This document shows positions 14,193 to 23,659 of a DNA stretch of 64,000 bases, in pieces. The DNA comes from JBKEDC01 sp047972995. GTDB lineage: Bacteria > Bacteroidota > Bacteroidia > Bacteroidales > Prolixibacteraceae. The stretch is taken from positions 62,001 to 126,000 of the forward strand of contig JBKEBD010000016.1 in the NCBI GenBank assembly GCA_047972995.1, read 5' to 3'. The position numbers and the translations under genes were made by a program. The notes below the pieces were generated by a model, which searched no databases, was not told the origin of the DNA, and was given only the letters and a program-made list of their open reading frames with translations. How positions within the stretch are numbered: the first letter of the stretch is position 1; each line of letters begins with the position of its first letter.

Positions 14193-14200
14193 CAAATGTA
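14193..14200 (-). promoter_or_regulatory. Candidate -7 box TACATTTG for the tRNA-Asp cluster
   Basis: TACATTTG on the minus strand fits TAnnTTTG and lies about 70 bases upstream of the first tRNA, a reasonable leader length. No clear -33 element is seen. Confidence 0.4.
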
Positions 14201-14306
14201 ATGCTCTTTTCCGATTATACAATAGCTTAAACAAAAAAAACTATGTTTTTTGAAGCTCAAAAAACACACAATCCAATTAATTCACTGTTTATCAATCGAC
14301 AAAAGA

Positions 14307-15215
14307 TTAAATAAAAATATGCTTTTTTTCTAGCTTTTTTTCACCATCCCATCGATAAGCGACTAACTTTCCTGTTTTTCGAACACAGCTATCTACACAA
14401 CACAAATTGGGTTTGATAATATTTTTCGATTTTCGAATGCAATAATGGCCAAAAAACACCAAAGGTGCATCTGGAGGATAAGCCTGCCGATAAACTGCTA
14501 TTTCCTTGGGAATCTGATAATCTGGAACATCAAATCGGAAATCATAAGACAACGATTTAAAAGTGGCATCTTCTCCGCTATCCCACCACTTTCGCCTAAA
14601 ATAGCTGTGAGAATCACCGCGAGAATCGAACAATAACAGATCTTTGGGCAAATAAAAATCGACACCTCTACACAATTCCCAAAAAGCATTCCCTTTCGCT
14701 GTATTCCCTTTTCCAAACTCCTTCAACTGCTTTCTTGAAAACCTACCAGTTGGCGCAATTTGCTTCATTAAATCTACCGCATTGTCATTCCATGCTGCAT
14801 GAACCACCCTAATGCCATCGAGCTCAAGAAACAAAGGCAAGGTGCGCAACCATTCCACATGTGATTTCCATTCTTTTTTATCGTCGGCAAATTCTTGAAG
14901 CGTTGATGTGAGGTTTAATCGGTGTTGTGCTGGCTTACTAGACAAGCGTCTGCCTGCCTTACCTCGCAAACTATATAAAAGGGCATAAACCTCATGGTTG
15001 CCCAAAATAGCATAGGCAGCCCCTGCTTCAACCATTTGACGAATGGTTTGAATTGTAAGCTTAATATTTGGTCCCCGATTGATGAAATCGCCCACAAAAA
15101 CAGCTTTTCTACTGGGGTGCTGATAAAATCCTTCTTGATTACTATATCCCATGCGAGTTAGCAAATCAACCAATTGCCCTGCCTGCCCATGCACATCGCC
15201 TATAATATCATACAT
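14307..15215 (-). CDS. Calcineurin-like metallophosphoesterase (PrpE/ApaH-like)
   Basis: The 302-residue protein carries the metallophosphoesterase signature at its N terminus: MYDIIGDVHGQ (metal-binding Asp and His), VFVGDFINRGP and ILGNHEVY, with a later FFGHYCIRK supplying the distal His. The size and the large central insert resemble bacterial diadenosine-tetraphosphatase or PrpE-type enzymes, so a phosphate-ester or dinucleoside polyphosphate substrate is likely but not shown. It is cytoplasmic with no signal peptide. It stands alone between the tRNA cluster and aroC, separated from aroC by a strong bidirectional terminator. Confidence 0.85.
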   Translation of the reverse strand: MYDIIGDVHGQAGQLVDLLTRMGYSNQEGFYQHPSRKAVFVGDFINRGPNIKLTIQTIRQMVEAGAAYAILGNHEVYALLYSLRGKAGRRLSSKPAQHRLNLTSTLQEFADDKKEWKSHVEWLRTLPLFLELDGIRVVHAAWNDNAVDLMKQIAPTGRFSRKQLKEFGKGNTAKGNAFWELCRGVDFYLPKDLLLFDSRGDSHSYFRRKWWDSGEDATFKSLSYDFRFDVPDYQIPKEIAVYRQAYPPDAPLVFFGHYCIRKSKNIIKPNLCCVDSCVRKTGKLVAYRWDGEKKLEKKHIFI

Positions 15216-15241
15216 GATGTTAATTCCTTGCGTTGTATATC

Positions 15242-15273
15242 AAAAAGAGGAAACAACTTCGTTTCCTCTTTTT
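15242..15273 (-). terminator. Terminator downstream of aroC
   Basis: AAAAAGAGGAAAC and GTTTCCTCTTTTT pair perfectly over 13 bp around AACTTC, with T-runs on both strands. It ends aroC transcription. Confidence 0.88.
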
Positions 15274-15278
15274 ATATT

Positions 15279-16352
15279 CTATAATCTACTCAATCTATTC
15301 AATAAATAATGGTCGGCAATTACCAAAGCTGCCATAGCTTCAACAATAGGCACTGCACGTGGCAGTACACAAGGGTCATGACGACCTTTCGGATTTATCA
15401 CCGCTGGTTGTTCATCTTTATCAATCGCGGGCTGCTCTTTCAACAGCGTTGCCACAGGCTTAAATGCCACATTAAAATAGATGTCTTCACCATTGCTAAT
15501 ACCTCCTTGAATACCTCCTGAATAATTGGTTTTCGTGCGCACTCCATCGGGGGTGTTTTCAAAAATATCGTTATGTTCCGACCCCGTAAGTTTAGTACCC
15601 TCGAAGCCCGAACCATACTCAAAGCCTTTCACAGCATTGATACCCAACATGGCTGCGCCTAAATCGGCGTGCAATTTATTGAAGGCGGGTTCTCCTAAGC
15701 CTACAGGGGCTCCTGTAACTACTGCTTGTACCACTCCTCCAATCGTGTCGCAATTCTTCTTCACTTCCTCAATACGCTTAATCATCTGCCCTGCCACTTC
15801 GGCATCAGGACAACGCACAATATTCGATTCCGTGAGCGATAAATCTAATTCTCGATAACTTTTAGACACTGCAATATCGCCTACACTTTGCACGAAAGCT
15901 TGCACGCTAATGCCATAATGTGCCAACATCAATTTTGCCACTGCTCCAGCCACTACCCTAGCGATAGTTTCCCGAGCCGACGAACGGCCTCCTCCCCGAT
16001 GGTCGCGACTACCATACTTTGTCGTATAAGTATAGTCGGCGTGCGAGGGACGAAAAATATCTTTGATATCGTTATAGTCATGAGAATGCTGGTCTTTATT
16101 CCGCACCACAAAAGCAATGGGTGTTCCTTGGGTTTTCCCCTCAAACACACCTGAAATAAATTCCACCTTGTCATTTTCTTTGCGCTGTGTCGTAATTTTC
16201 GACTGCCCGGGTTTTCTTCTATCGAGTTCTTGCTGAATGAAATCTTCATCAATAACCAAACCTGCTGGGCAACCATCAATGATACCACCAATAGCTTTAC
16301 CGTGCGACTCGCCAAACGATGTTAAACGAAATATTTGTCCAAAAGTATTCAT
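15279..16352 (-). CDS. aroC: Chorismate synthase
   Basis: This enzyme makes chorismate from 5-enolpyruvylshikimate 3-phosphate, the last step of the shikimate pathway, using reduced FMN. The 357-residue length is normal. The family signatures are present: GESHGKAIGGIIDGCPAG at residues 13-30, the FRPSHADYTY...GSRDHRGGGRSSARETI block near residue 105, and RHDPCVLPRAVPIVEAMAAL near the C terminus. It starts with MNTFGQIFRL at the expected place. It lies between the SlyD-like gene and a terminator, on the same strand as both neighbours. Confidence 0.97.
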   Translation of the reverse strand: MNTFGQIFRLTSFGESHGKAIGGIIDGCPAGLVIDEDFIQQELDRRKPGQSKITTQRKENDKVEFISGVFEGKTQGTPIAFVVRNKDQHSHDYNDIKDIFRPSHADYTYTTKYGSRDHRGGGRSSARETIARVVAGAVAKLMLAHYGISVQAFVQSVGDIAVSKSYRELDLSLTESNIVRCPDAEVAGQMIKRIEEVKKNCDTIGGVVQAVVTGAPVGLGEPAFNKLHADLGAAMLGINAVKGFEYGSGFEGTKLTGSEHNDIFENTPDGVRTKTNYSGGIQGGISNGEDIYFNVAFKPVATLLKEQPAIDKDEQPAVINPKGRHDPCVLPRAVPIVEAMAALVIADHYLLNRLSRL

Positions 16353-16434
16353 GAGCTTATTTTTTGAGTGCGAAGTGCAAAGCGCAACGCCAAAGCACTA
16401 TCAAGTCAATTCCTAATTGCTGGTTCGTAATTGC

Positions 16435-17013
16435 TTAGTGGCATCCACAACCGCCATCGCCACAATCATCACCACAGCCACCGTCGCCACATTCATCACC
16501 ATCGCAACTGCAACCGCCACCGCAGCCACCACCATTCACGAATTTAGCAATCTCATCATCGCTAGCATCGCGCACTTCAATAATATCGCCTGTGAAATGC
16601 AAGTCTTCACCAGCCAATGGGTGGTTGAAATCCATTTTCACTTGATCTTCTGTTACTTCCAGTACCAAACCATTCATGCGTTGTCCGCCTTGTGTCATCA
16701 TAGGCACGTGATTGCCCACTGCAATCATTTCATCGTCGAATTTTCCTTCTACAACGAAAATATCTTTAGGTAGATCCACAACTGCTTCTTCATCGCGTTC
16801 GCCGTAAGCATCTTGGCTTTTCAATTCAATCACAAAAGCTTCACCCTGTGATTTTCCTACCAAGTGAGCCTCAAACATAGGCAACATTAATCCTGCACCA
16901 AATAAAAATTTCAAAGGTGCTTCTGTTGTTGTTTGCTCAATCACTTCACCTTCTGCACCTCCTAAACGTAGGCTGTAGGTAAGTGTTACCATTTTGTTTC
17001 TGTCAATTGTCAT
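16435..17013 (-). CDS. slyD: SlyD-like FKBP peptidyl-prolyl isomerase with metal-binding tail
   Basis: The 192-residue protein has a SlyD-type FKBP domain: MVTLTYSLRLGGAEGEVIEQ, FLFGAGLMLPMFEAHLVGKSQG, then the insert-in-flap chaperone domain (residues 75-125), then NHPLAGEDLHFTGDIIEVRDA. It should catalyse proline isomerisation and act as a folding helper. From about residue 160 the tail is made almost only of Gly, Cys, Asp and a final His (GGGCGGGCSCDGDECGDG and onward) and will bind nickel, zinc or similar ions, as in SlyD. Start choice is clear. It is cytoplasmic. Confidence 0.93.
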   Translation of the reverse strand: MTIDRNKMVTLTYSLRLGGAEGEVIEQTTTEAPLKFLFGAGLMLPMFEAHLVGKSQGEAFVIELKSQDAYGERDEEAVVDLPKDIFVVEGKFDDEMIAVGNHVPMMTQGGQRMNGLVLEVTEDQVKMDFNHPLAGEDLHFTGDIIEVRDASDDEIAKFVNGGGCGGGCSCDGDECGDGGCGDDCGDGGCGCH

Positions 17014-17085
17014 TTCTTTATCTGTATTAAATTACTTATTCTGTTCATGGCATTCAAAAACGATATTGCTGAATCCTTCAGTTTA

Positions 17086-19878
17086 TTATCTATCAAACCA
17101 GCTTTTGCTCTTCTCTACTTTCAAATCGCGAAGCATCGATGATGATGCCGCAAGGGTAAAGCTGTAACTTTTCCGCTCTCCAAACGGAACAAAACTGAAA
17201 CTCATGTTCCAACAGTGTAACGAACGTGTTAAGTTCAGCGTGGTGAATGAAAACTCACGCGCTTGAATGTCGTAATTTGTTGTCATTGAAATCTTCCAAT
17301 TTGATGTCAAACTCATATTACCACTCAAATTCACACTCTGACTAATGTTTGAACTCGTGTATGGGTTGGCATTCGAATATGAAAAACTGTAGTTCATATT
17401 TACACTCCATGGCACATTAAAATCATAATACTTGGGGGCATTTAATCCCGGGAAAATAATTGGGTTCCCAAATTCATCAACTCCTGTGCCCAAACCATTT
17501 GCCATGGGGTCGTTTTCCACATCGGGCACATAGGTTTCAATACCATCAAATCCTCTACCATCGCCTTGCGATTCAAGGGCTGCATCGGTTTCATTTTCCT
17601 CTTTCTGCTTACCATCTTTCGATTTAAACGACAATCCAAACGACAAGTTCGCATTGGTTAAACGCCCAAGTTTGTGCATCCCTTTCGAGGTATTCCACAT
17701 AAACTCGTCGTATCTTGTTCCTGTACTATCTACGGCATAAGGGTCGAGTGTTCCTCCAAAGTTAATGCTTATCCCTTTAACAGTGGTTCGCCCACGAATA
17801 GATATAGTGCTCAAATTCATGGAATCTGCCACCAAGTTATACGAACCCGAGAAGCTCAAGTTATCGAGAAGGCTCACCTTCTTATACATATCTTTAGCTT
17901 CTTCTTCGGTCATCGTGCTATCTCGCTCACTCGATGTGTTCAGCACTTTGGCTTCTACCAAGTTTGCCAAACTAAAGCTAATTGTTCCACTTTCACCACG
18001 ACCTGCCGAGCCATAGGCAGCACCATTGAATCGGTTGAAATATTGCGTTTTCCCGTTTTTATCTACGTAAGTATCATAGAAACCATATTTAGGTTTTCCG
18101 AAGTCAGGACGCCAACTCGCACTTACCGTTGGGGTAATTTTATGGCGAATAGCACGCACTTTCCAATTCGGATTCGTCATCATAAACATTCCATAAACAG
18201 TGGTTGATGCACTCAGCGACATACTATAATCATAGTTTCGACTGAAACCATAAATCGTATCAATTTCTTGAACTCCAGCACCTGTGTAAGGGTCAATATA
18301 ATAATGACTCTCCTGATGGTTTGAATACCATCGTTCGTTATACGAGAATGAAGGACTCATGTTCACAAATTTCAGAATATTGAAGCTTGGCAACGTAATT
18401 GGGATACTGTGTTTCACCCCATTTGTCCAATCTTTCATGAGGTTTTTCTCGAAAAGTTCCGACTCCTTGGTCGTGATCGAGTTTTTAATGTTTCCGGTAT
18501 AGCCTACTGCAATCTTTTCCCAGAAATGTAATTTACCCACCACGCTTTGTCTGCGAAACGGATAAATGCGCGACATCGTTAGTGTCATTTCTGGAAGGCT
18601 CAACGTGATCGTTGAATCTCGTGAGTTTTGCGAATGGCGAAAGTTAGCCGACATACTGAATGGTGAATTTTCGAACTTCTTACTGTAGCTAATACTCGAC
18701 GACTTTTGCGAGTTCAAATAGTCATTTACATCATAAGAGTTTTCTTCATCATAGCTCGATGTCGATAAATCTACGCTTGCCGAGAATGTTTGACTTGGAT
18801 TTGCTTTGCTATCTTGACTATGCGACCAGCGAATGCTGAATCCTTTAGTCTTGTAAAAATCGGGTAAGCCTTTTTCGCCATAGTTATTCACATTGTAACT
18901 AAGATTCAAGCTACCACTGTATTTATATCGACGACGATATCTGCTCGACACGTAACCTGCCCATGAACCCTTAGAGTAGATATCCATCGTGGTTTTCAAA
19001 TCGAAATATTCGCTAGCTGCCCAATAATAACCACCACCACGCAAGAAGAATCCCCGGCTACTTTCCTCTCCATAAGAGGGAATAATGATACCCGAAGAAT
19101 AGGACGACGAACGAGGAAAAAATCCAAACGGCAATAACAACGGATAAAGAGGTAGATCTTCTAGCACCATGTAAGCCGGACCTGTTACAAACTTTTTGCT
19201 CGACACGGCTTTCGCCTTAGTCATGCGTAAGTAAAAGTGCGGATGATCGGCATTACAAGTAGTGTACTTTCCATTCCGCAAGATGAAGCTATCGCCTTCC
19301 ACTTTTTTGGCCCTCTCACCATGAATAAAGCCTTCGCCCTCTTCGGTCTTTATGTCTTCAATTATACCTTTCTGCGACTCAAAATTATAGCGCATGGTTC
19401 TACTCTCAAACTTATCGCTACTCTGAGTAAATACTGGTGAACCTGTTGTTACACCCAAAGAGTCGACAATTCCTTCGGCATAAACTTCTTTGCTATCCAT
19501 GTCTAGCTCAATGTAATCTGCCACCAACTCAATATCTTCATAATTCACCTTGGCATCTTTATATAAGTACACCCGACGTCCATCAAGCGACACCACAATT
19601 GAATCGGCTGCCTGATAAGTAATCGTAGCCTGAATGGCAGATTCGCTGGCTTCATTTTCATCCCTGCGTAAACTATCGCTAGGCACAGAATCGGCGTGCA
19701 TAATTGCAATAGAATCGACTGGTGCCCCAATAGGTGCTATGAGCGATTCTTGATTGATAGAATCATTTATCGCCTCAAATGATAACACTTTCTCTGGCGC
19801 ATCTTGAGCCCACGAAGTTAAAGCCACCAAGAGAAATGTTAGTATATAATATGATCTTGTCAAAATTCGATTTAACAT
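17086..19878 (-). CDS. LptD/OstA-like outer-membrane assembly protein
   Basis: From ATG 19878 the product is 930 residues with signal peptide MLNRILTRSYYILTFLLVALTSWAQ. It begins with an OstA-like N-terminal domain (YLYKDAKVNYEDIELVADYIELDMDSKEV), continues in VKAKAV-type beta strands, then LPLYPLLLPFGFFPRSSSYSSG, which starts a large beta-barrel running to an aromatic C terminus. This is the Bacteroidetes 'putative LPS assembly protein LptD'. It would insert lipopolysaccharide into the outer leaflet. The frame extends 13 codons upstream, but the chosen start directly precedes the signal peptide. An acidic insertion with KQKEENETDAALESQGDG is near residue 780. Confidence 0.88.
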   Translation of the reverse strand: MLNRILTRSYYILTFLLVALTSWAQDAPEKVLSFEAINDSINQESLIAPIGAPVDSIAIMHADSVPSDSLRRDENEASESAIQATITYQAADSIVVSLDGRRVYLYKDAKVNYEDIELVADYIELDMDSKEVYAEGIVDSLGVTTGSPVFTQSSDKFESRTMRYNFESQKGIIEDIKTEEGEGFIHGERAKKVEGDSFILRNGKYTTCNADHPHFYLRMTKAKAVSSKKFVTGPAYMVLEDLPLYPLLLPFGFFPRSSSYSSGIIIPSYGEESSRGFFLRGGGYYWAASEYFDLKTTMDIYSKGSWAGYVSSRYRRRYKYSGSLNLSYNVNNYGEKGLPDFYKTKGFSIRWSHSQDSKANPSQTFSASVDLSTSSYDEENSYDVNDYLNSQKSSSISYSKKFENSPFSMSANFRHSQNSRDSTITLSLPEMTLTMSRIYPFRRQSVVGKLHFWEKIAVGYTGNIKNSITTKESELFEKNLMKDWTNGVKHSIPITLPSFNILKFVNMSPSFSYNERWYSNHQESHYYIDPYTGAGVQEIDTIYGFSRNYDYSMSLSASTTVYGMFMMTNPNWKVRAIRHKITPTVSASWRPDFGKPKYGFYDTYVDKNGKTQYFNRFNGAAYGSAGRGESGTISFSLANLVEAKVLNTSSERDSTMTEEEAKDMYKKVSLLDNLSFSGSYNLVADSMNLSTISIRGRTTVKGISINFGGTLDPYAVDSTGTRYDEFMWNTSKGMHKLGRLTNANLSFGLSFKSKDGKQKEENETDAALESQGDGRGFDGIETYVPDVENDPMANGLGTGVDEFGNPIIFPGLNAPKYYDFNVPWSVNMNYSFSYSNANPYTSSNISQSVNLSGNMSLTSNWKISMTTNYDIQAREFSFTTLNLTRSLHCWNMSFSFVPFGERKSYSFTLAASSSMLRDLKVEKSKSWFDR

Positions 19879-20445
19879 CAAGCTATTCTTTATTAGCTCG
19901 CAAAAATACGAAATCAAAATGGGGAAACAAACAAATAATTGCCAACTCTTAAATTTAAATGATTCTACTCATTCAAAAGTTACTTTTTACTCCATATCTC
20001 CTTCCCAATATGCCCCAACTTTTCAAGACTAAAGCATGAGAAAGTCATATTCCATGCGTTCAATTTCATGATTTTTGGTCTTTAAGTAAAGTCCCAAACG
20101 TTCAATTTCAGGAATAACCCAACTTTCACTCACCAAAATATTTTCAACCAAAAAAGTGAATTTGAGCGAGTGAAAGTTGGGCTAAGAGTTTATGGCTGTT
20201 TAATTTTCAACTCTCCTAGTTATGCCTGTCAGACTAAATCAATGTAATTTTAACAACACCCCTTTTTAAGCACACTTGCCATTTTTACAGCTAAACAACT
20301 CAAAACCAAGACAAAAAGACACAAAACACTCATCCATTAGCGACATTTTTTCATACACACACCTACGTTTCTTCTTTTGGTTTTTCCTTTGTAGGCATAG
20401 ACTACAAGAAAACCGTTTTTCAGACAATATTTAAAAACTAAGAAT
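19879..20445. other. Divergent intergenic region between lptD-like gene and clpB
   Basis: No convincing reading frame is present in these 567 bases. It contains a 12-base direct repeat (CGTTCAATTTCA at 20057 and 20099) and a 14-bp inverted repeat at 20118-20181. It must hold the promoters of both flanking genes, but I see no clear TAnnTTTG box or CIRCE/heat-shock operator. Confidence 0.6.
20118..20181. repeat. Fourteen-base-pair inverted repeat upstream of clpB
   Basis: CCCAACTTTCACTC (20118-20131) is the exact reverse complement of GAGTGAAAGTTGGG (20168-20181), with 36 bases between. There is no T-run, so a terminator is unlikely. It could be an operator or an RNA hairpin in the clpB leader. 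Confidence 0.6.
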
Positions 20446-23028
20446 ATGGACTTTAACAAATTAACCATCAAATCGCAAGAAGCCGTGCAAAAGGCTTCTG
20501 AGATTGCAGCTGCCAATCAGCAGCAAGCCATCGACACTGGGCATCTATTTAAAGGGTTGCTTCAGGCTGGCGAAAACATCATCAGTTTTTTATTAGACAA
20601 AGTGGGTGTAAACACCCACAGCCTCAACTTGGAAATAGAAAATATTCTGGCAAGCTATCCCAAAGTGAGCGGAGGAAATCCGTATCTTTCAGCAGCAGCC
20701 AATAAAGCATTAGAAAAAGCAGCAACTGCAGCCGAAAAAATGGACGATAAATTCATTTCTATTGAACATTTGTTGCTAGGGCTGATCGAAGCGAACGACC
20801 AAACCGCCAAAGCACTTAAAAGCGCAGGAGCTAGCTGTTCGGCGCTCAACACTGCAATTAGCGAACTTCGAAAAGGAGCAAAAGCCGATAGTCAAACTGC
20901 CGAAAACCAATTCGACGCACTCAACAGATTTGCCATCAACCTAAACCAAATGGCTAAAGATGGCAAACTCGACCCTGTAATCGGGCGCGACGAAGAGATT
21001 CGGAGAGTGTTGCAAATTCTTTCAAGAAGAACAAAAAACAACCCTATTTTAATTGGTGAACCCGGAACCGGTAAAACTGCAATTGCCGAAGGTTTAGCTC
21101 ATCGGATTGTGCGCGGCGATGTGCCTGAAAATCTCAAAAGCAAACAAATTTATTCGCTCGATATGGGCGCACTTGTTGCAGGAGCTAAATATAAAGGTGA
21201 ATTTGAAGAGCGTTTAAAAGCTGTGGTGAGCGAGGTGCAAAATGCCAATGGCGAAGTGATTCTCTTCATTGATGAAATTCACACGCTTGTGGGAGCTGGT
21301 AAAGGCGAGGGCGCTATGGATGCCGCCAACATTTTGAAACCCGCATTGGCAAGAGGTGAATTACGCTCTATTGGAGCAACCACCCTCGATGAATATCAGA
21401 AATACTTTGAAAAAGATAAAGCATTGGAGCGTCGGTTCCAAACCGTAATGGTAGATGAACCCGACACACTTAGCGCCATTTCTATCTTGCGTGGACTGAA
21501 AGAACGCTACGAATCGCACCATAAAGTGCGCATTAAAGATGATGCTATCATTGCTGCTGTAAAACTTTCTCAGCGCTACATTAGCGACCGTTTTCTTCCC
21601 GACAAGGCAATTGACTTAATGGATGAAGCAGCCGCCAAACTTCGACTAGAAATGGATTCTGTGCCCGAGGCTCTTGATGAAATAGAACGTAGAGTAAAGC
21701 AATTGGAAATTGAGCGAGAAGCTATCAAGCGAGAAAACGATACGCAAAAATTGGCTAGCCTAAACGAAGAAATAGCAAACCTACAAGAAGAACAGTCGAA
21801 ATATCGCGCCAAGTGGGAAAATGAAAAAGGATTGGTGAATAGCATTCAGCAAAAGAAAGATGAGATGGAAAATCTTAAGCTAGAAGCCGAACAAGCCGAA
21901 CGTGTGGGCGACTACGGGCGCGTGGCTGAAATAAGGTATGGCAAACTGCAGGAATTGAGCAATGAGTTATCAAAACTAGAAGCCGACATTCAGCAGCGGA
22001 AAGACAATTCTCTCATTAAAGAGGAAGTAGATGTAGAAGACATTACCGAAGTGGTGGCTCGCTGGACAGGCATTCCCGTGAATAAAATGATGCAAAGTGA
22101 ACGCTCAAAATTGCTACACTTGGAAGACGAGCTACACCAACGTGTAATCGGGCAAGACCAAGCAATTGAAGCAGTTGCCGATGCCGTGCGCAGAAGTCGT
22201 GCCGGACTGCAAGATGAAAAACGCCCGATTGGATCGTTTATATTCTTAGGCACCACCGGAGTGGGTAAGACAGAGCTAGCAAAGGCTTTGGCGGAATATC
22301 TCTTTGATGATGAAAATATGATGACTCGCATTGATATGTCGGAATATCAAGAGAAATTTTCTGTAACTCGGCTCATTGGTTCGCCTCCCGGATATGTTGG
22401 CTATGAAGAAGGAGGACAGCTTACAGAGGCGGTACGCAGAAAGCCTTATTCTGTAGTACTTTTCGATGAAATAGAGAAGGCTCACCCCGACGTGTTTAAT
22501 ACATTGCTCCAAGTGCTCGACGATGGGCGGTTGACTGATAATAAAGGTCGAATGGTAAACTTCAAAAACACCATTATCATTATGACTTCAAACATTGGCT
22601 CTCATCTCATTCAGGAACGTTTGAACGGATTAAACTCCAACAACCGCGAGCAAGTGTTACACGATACTCAAGTTGAAGTGATCGATTTGCTAAAGAAAAC
22701 CATTCGCCCGGAGTTTCTGAACCGTATTGATGAAACCATCATGTTTGCGCCATTGAGTGAAACCGACATGGTAGGCATCGTAAAGATTCAATTGACACGC
22801 ATCAAGGCTAGATTGGCGGAACAAAACATCGACATTGAAATGAGCGACACAGCCGCTGCATGGCTTGCCCACAACGGCTACGACCCTCAATTTGGTGCTC
22901 GTCCTATCAATCGTATGCTACAAAAGATGGTACTCAACCGACTTTCAAAAGAGATTTTGAGTGGAAATATCAGTACCAATCAGCGTATTTTTGTTGATGT
23001 GAAAGATGATGAATTAAGCTTTCGCTAA
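20446..23028 (+). CDS. clpB: ATP-dependent disaggregase ClpB
   Basis: This is a full-length (860 aa) ClpB. Residues 1-150 are the Clp N domain (MDFNKLTIKSQEAVQKA). NBD1 has Walker A GEPGTGKTA near residue 205 and the pore loop AGAKYKGEFEERLK. A coiled-coil middle domain, which distinguishes ClpB from ClpA/ClpC, spans roughly residues 405-520. NBD2 has Walker A GTTGVGKTE near residue 601, GYVGYEEGGQLTEA and FLNRIDE. It rescues aggregated proteins together with DnaK. The gene stands alone with a long upstream region. Confidence 0.97.
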   Translation: MDFNKLTIKSQEAVQKASEIAAANQQQAIDTGHLFKGLLQAGENIISFLLDKVGVNTHSLNLEIENILASYPKVSGGNPYLSAAANKALEKAATAAEKMDDKFISIEHLLLGLIEANDQTAKALKSAGASCSALNTAISELRKGAKADSQTAENQFDALNRFAINLNQMAKDGKLDPVIGRDEEIRRVLQILSRRTKNNPILIGEPGTGKTAIAEGLAHRIVRGDVPENLKSKQIYSLDMGALVAGAKYKGEFEERLKAVVSEVQNANGEVILFIDEIHTLVGAGKGEGAMDAANILKPALARGELRSIGATTLDEYQKYFEKDKALERRFQTVMVDEPDTLSAISILRGLKERYESHHKVRIKDDAIIAAVKLSQRYISDRFLPDKAIDLMDEAAAKLRLEMDSVPEALDEIERRVKQLEIEREAIKRENDTQKLASLNEEIANLQEEQSKYRAKWENEKGLVNSIQQKKDEMENLKLEAEQAERVGDYGRVAEIRYGKLQELSNELSKLEADIQQRKDNSLIKEEVDVEDITEVVARWTGIPVNKMMQSERSKLLHLEDELHQRVIGQDQAIEAVADAVRRSRAGLQDEKRPIGSFIFLGTTGVGKTELAKALAEYLFDDENMMTRIDMSEYQEKFSVTRLIGSPPGYVGYEEGGQLTEAVRRKPYSVVLFDEIEKAHPDVFNTLLQVLDDGRLTDNKGRMVNFKNTIIIMTSNIGSHLIQERLNGLNSNNREQVLHDTQVEVIDLLKKTIRPEFLNRIDETIMFAPLSETDMVGIVKIQLTRIKARLAEQNIDIEMSDTAAAWLAHNGYDPQFGARPINRMLQKMVLNRLSKEILSGNISTNQRIFVDVKDDELSFR

Positions 23029-23212
23029 TTGTTATTTATTCTAGATAAAATACAACTTCAAACTCTAAAAACAAATAACGACAAATATATCAGCGATTTA
23101 TAGAAATGTAGCTTTCATTGAGGAAACACAAAGATGTTTAAAACGATGCTTGTATTTATTTAGACTTGCAACAAATTAAGCTTCGAATGCATACTCTCAA
23201 AACAAACTTTTT

Positions 23213-23220
23213 TAAATTTG
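23213..23220 (+). promoter_or_regulatory. Candidate -7 box TAAATTTG for ferredoxin
   Basis: TAAATTTG fits the Bacteroidetes -7 consensus, 43 bases upstream of the ferredoxin ATG. It supports the small ferredoxin as an independent transcription unit. Confidence 0.5.
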
Positions 23221-23263
23221 CCCTTGAAAATACAAGTATTAATCAATTTAAAAGACAGTAATT

Positions 23264-23431
23264 ATGGCTTATGTAATTTCAGACGAGTGTATCGCTTGCG
23301 GTTCATGTATTGACGAATGTCCAGTTGAAGCAATTTCTGAGGGCGATATCTATTCAATCGACGCAGATCTTTGCACTGACTGCGGTTCTTGCGCTGACGT
23401 ATGTCCTACTGAGTGTATCTCTGCAGAGTAA
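23264..23431 (+). CDS. 2[4Fe-4S] ferredoxin (55 aa)
   Basis: The 55-residue product starts MAYVISDECIACGSCIDECP and ends CTDCGSCADVCPTECISAE. It holds two complete CxxCxxCxxxCP motifs, the textbook clostridial-type 8Fe ferredoxin that carries low-potential electrons in anaerobes. The gene is too short for many ORF filters, but codon use, a promoter box and a terminator all support it. A longer frame in another phase across the same place is a shadow. Confidence 0.97.
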   Translation: MAYVISDECIACGSCIDECPVEAISEGDIYSIDADLCTDCGSCADVCPTECISAE

Positions 23432-23452
23432 TCTCAGTTCGCTAATAGAACA

Positions 23453-23486
23453 AAGCCTCTTCAATTTTATTGGGGAGGCTTTTTTA
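23453..23486 (+). terminator. Ferredoxin terminator
   Basis: AAGCCTC pairs with GAGGCTT around an A/T-rich loop followed by TTTTT, 21 bases after the ferredoxin stop. Confidence 0.85.
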
Positions 23487-23509
23487 TTGGGGTACTTTGT
23501 CCTAAACGA

Positions 23510-23549
23510 AAAAAAGCGCCACAAGTGTGAAATATAACTTGTAGCGCTT
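23510..23549 (-). terminator. Terminator of the ABC exporter gene
   Basis: AAGCGC-ACAAGT pairs with ACTTGT-GCGCTT (one mismatched position) and is followed on the minus strand by a run of seven T. It lies about 110 bases beyond the exporter stop codon. Confidence 0.75.
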
Positions 23550-23659
23550 CTTTGTTTCAGGCATTCCTTTGTAGTGCGATTACTACACTACTACCTTTTA
23601 TCCCAGAGAACTAGCAAAACGAATGCTTACCCAACTAGAGCTTCAGATGTGTACTCTTT

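Noticed and set aside
23310..23537. 75-aa frame overlapping ferredoxin
   Set aside because: The ferredoxin frame holds both iron-sulphur motifs with promoter and terminator; this frame runs through the terminator.
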